The position numbers and the translations under genes are program-made. DNA of 29,462 bases from Pseudomonadota bacterium (GTDB lineage: Bacteria > Pseudomonadota > Alphaproteobacteria > Rhizobiales > Methylopilaceae), in assembly GCA_023430145.1 (NCBI GenBank), contig JAEZCD010000019.1, positions 1 to 29,462 on the forward strand. The letters are read 5' to 3'. Below the pieces are notes generated by a model. The model was not told the origin of the DNA. It did no database searches and was given only the letters and a program-made list of their open reading frames with translations. Position 1 is the stretch's first letter. Each line of letters starts with the position of its first letter. Positions 29,330 to 29,462 of the stretch are shown piece after piece.

Positions 29330-29462
29330 TCAGTCAATGGACCGAGACGTACTGGTGTAATCGCTGCGAAAATACACCAAGGGCTCGCCGTCGCGCGCCC
29401 TGACGGCCTCGACCAGCCCGACAAATATCGTATGATCGCCGCCGTCATGTGCCGCCGATACG
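29330..29462 (-). CDS. Flavin reductase family protein, C-terminal fragment (runs off the right edge)
   Basis: The last 43 residues of a minus-strand gene that continues beyond the window; stop codon TGA at 29330-29332. The readable end contains Gly-Gly-Asp-His-Thr-Ile-Phe-Val-Gly-Leu-Val-Glu-Ala-Val and Glu-Pro-Leu-Val-Tyr-Phe-Arg-Ser-Asp-Tyr. These match the C-terminus of HpaC/RutF-type NAD(P)H:flavin oxidoreductases, which supply reduced flavin to a partner monooxygenase. Because only the C-terminus is visible, the partner and pathway cannot be inferred. Confidence 0.8.
   Translation of the reverse strand, partial: VSAAHDGGDHTIFVGLVEAVRARDGEPLVYFRSDYTSTSRSID

Noticed and set aside
29321..29340. 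TTGA-N4-TCAA near 29327-29338, considered as an FNR/FixK box.
   Set aside because: The known box is TTGAT-N4-ATCAA; the spacing here does not fit, and it overlaps the flavin reductase stop.

Overview
The window is about 29.5 kb of very GC-rich DNA, densely packed with genes. Gene content (many binding-protein-dependent ABC importers, IclR and GntR/FCD regulators, Gfo/Idh/MocA and SDR dehydrogenases, hairpin-rich intergenic repeats) suggests a soil- or plant-associated alphaproteobacterium, probably Hyphomicrobiales. This is inference from style; no rRNA or other taxonomic marker is present. I saw no tRNA, CRISPR array, transposase, phage gene or plasmid origin.

Layout. (1) 31-909, minus strand: a Tat-exported amino-acid-type solute-binding protein. 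(2) 1.2-8.3 kb: a catabolic island. It holds a RidA protein, an IclR regulator, a SelA-like PLP enzyme, and a leftward operon of SDR dehydrogenase, atypical Gfo/Idh/MocA oxidoreductase, FAH/MhpD-type hydratase and a tandem alpha+beta barrel protein. A second, divergent IclR gene closes it. (3) 8.4-14.4 kb, plus strand: a carbohydrate importer (two permeases plus binding protein, no ATPase), then a terminator-like hairpin and a repeat, then a second SDR, a sugar-isomerase-like TIM barrel and a second Gfo/Idh/MocA enzyme. (4) 14.4-17.1 kb: unrelated single genes (EamA exporter, GNAT acetyltransferase, 94-aa membrane protein) and an inverted-repeat element. (5) 17.1-24.4 kb, minus strand: a five-gene Opp/Dpp-type importer followed by a cytoplasmic GH51 arabinofuranosidase, with a divergent GntR/FCD regulator. 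(6) 25.3-29.1 kb, minus strand: a FecCD-type metal-chelate importer preceded by a DUF2946 gene and a possible small ORF. (7) At the right edge, the C-terminus of a flavin reductase.

How the genes may work together. Related GGAA-N5-TTCC palindromes lie upstream of ridA, at the start of the SDR operon, and at the end of the second IclR gene just before the sugar importer. One IclR protein could therefore control three transcription units. A SelA-like PLP enzyme together with RidA suggests an elimination/deamination reaction that releases an enamine/imine. Dehydrogenases and an FAH/MhpD-fold enzyme then suggest oxidation and hydration or cleavage of a 2-keto-3-deoxy acid. Uptake of an amino-sugar acid or a related hydroxylated amine, followed by this route, is my leading hypothesis for an undescribed pathway; no substrate can be named from sequence alone. 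Separately, region 5 reads as an arabinose-containing oligosaccharide uptake and hydrolysis unit, and region 6 as uptake of a metal complex (iron or possibly zinc).
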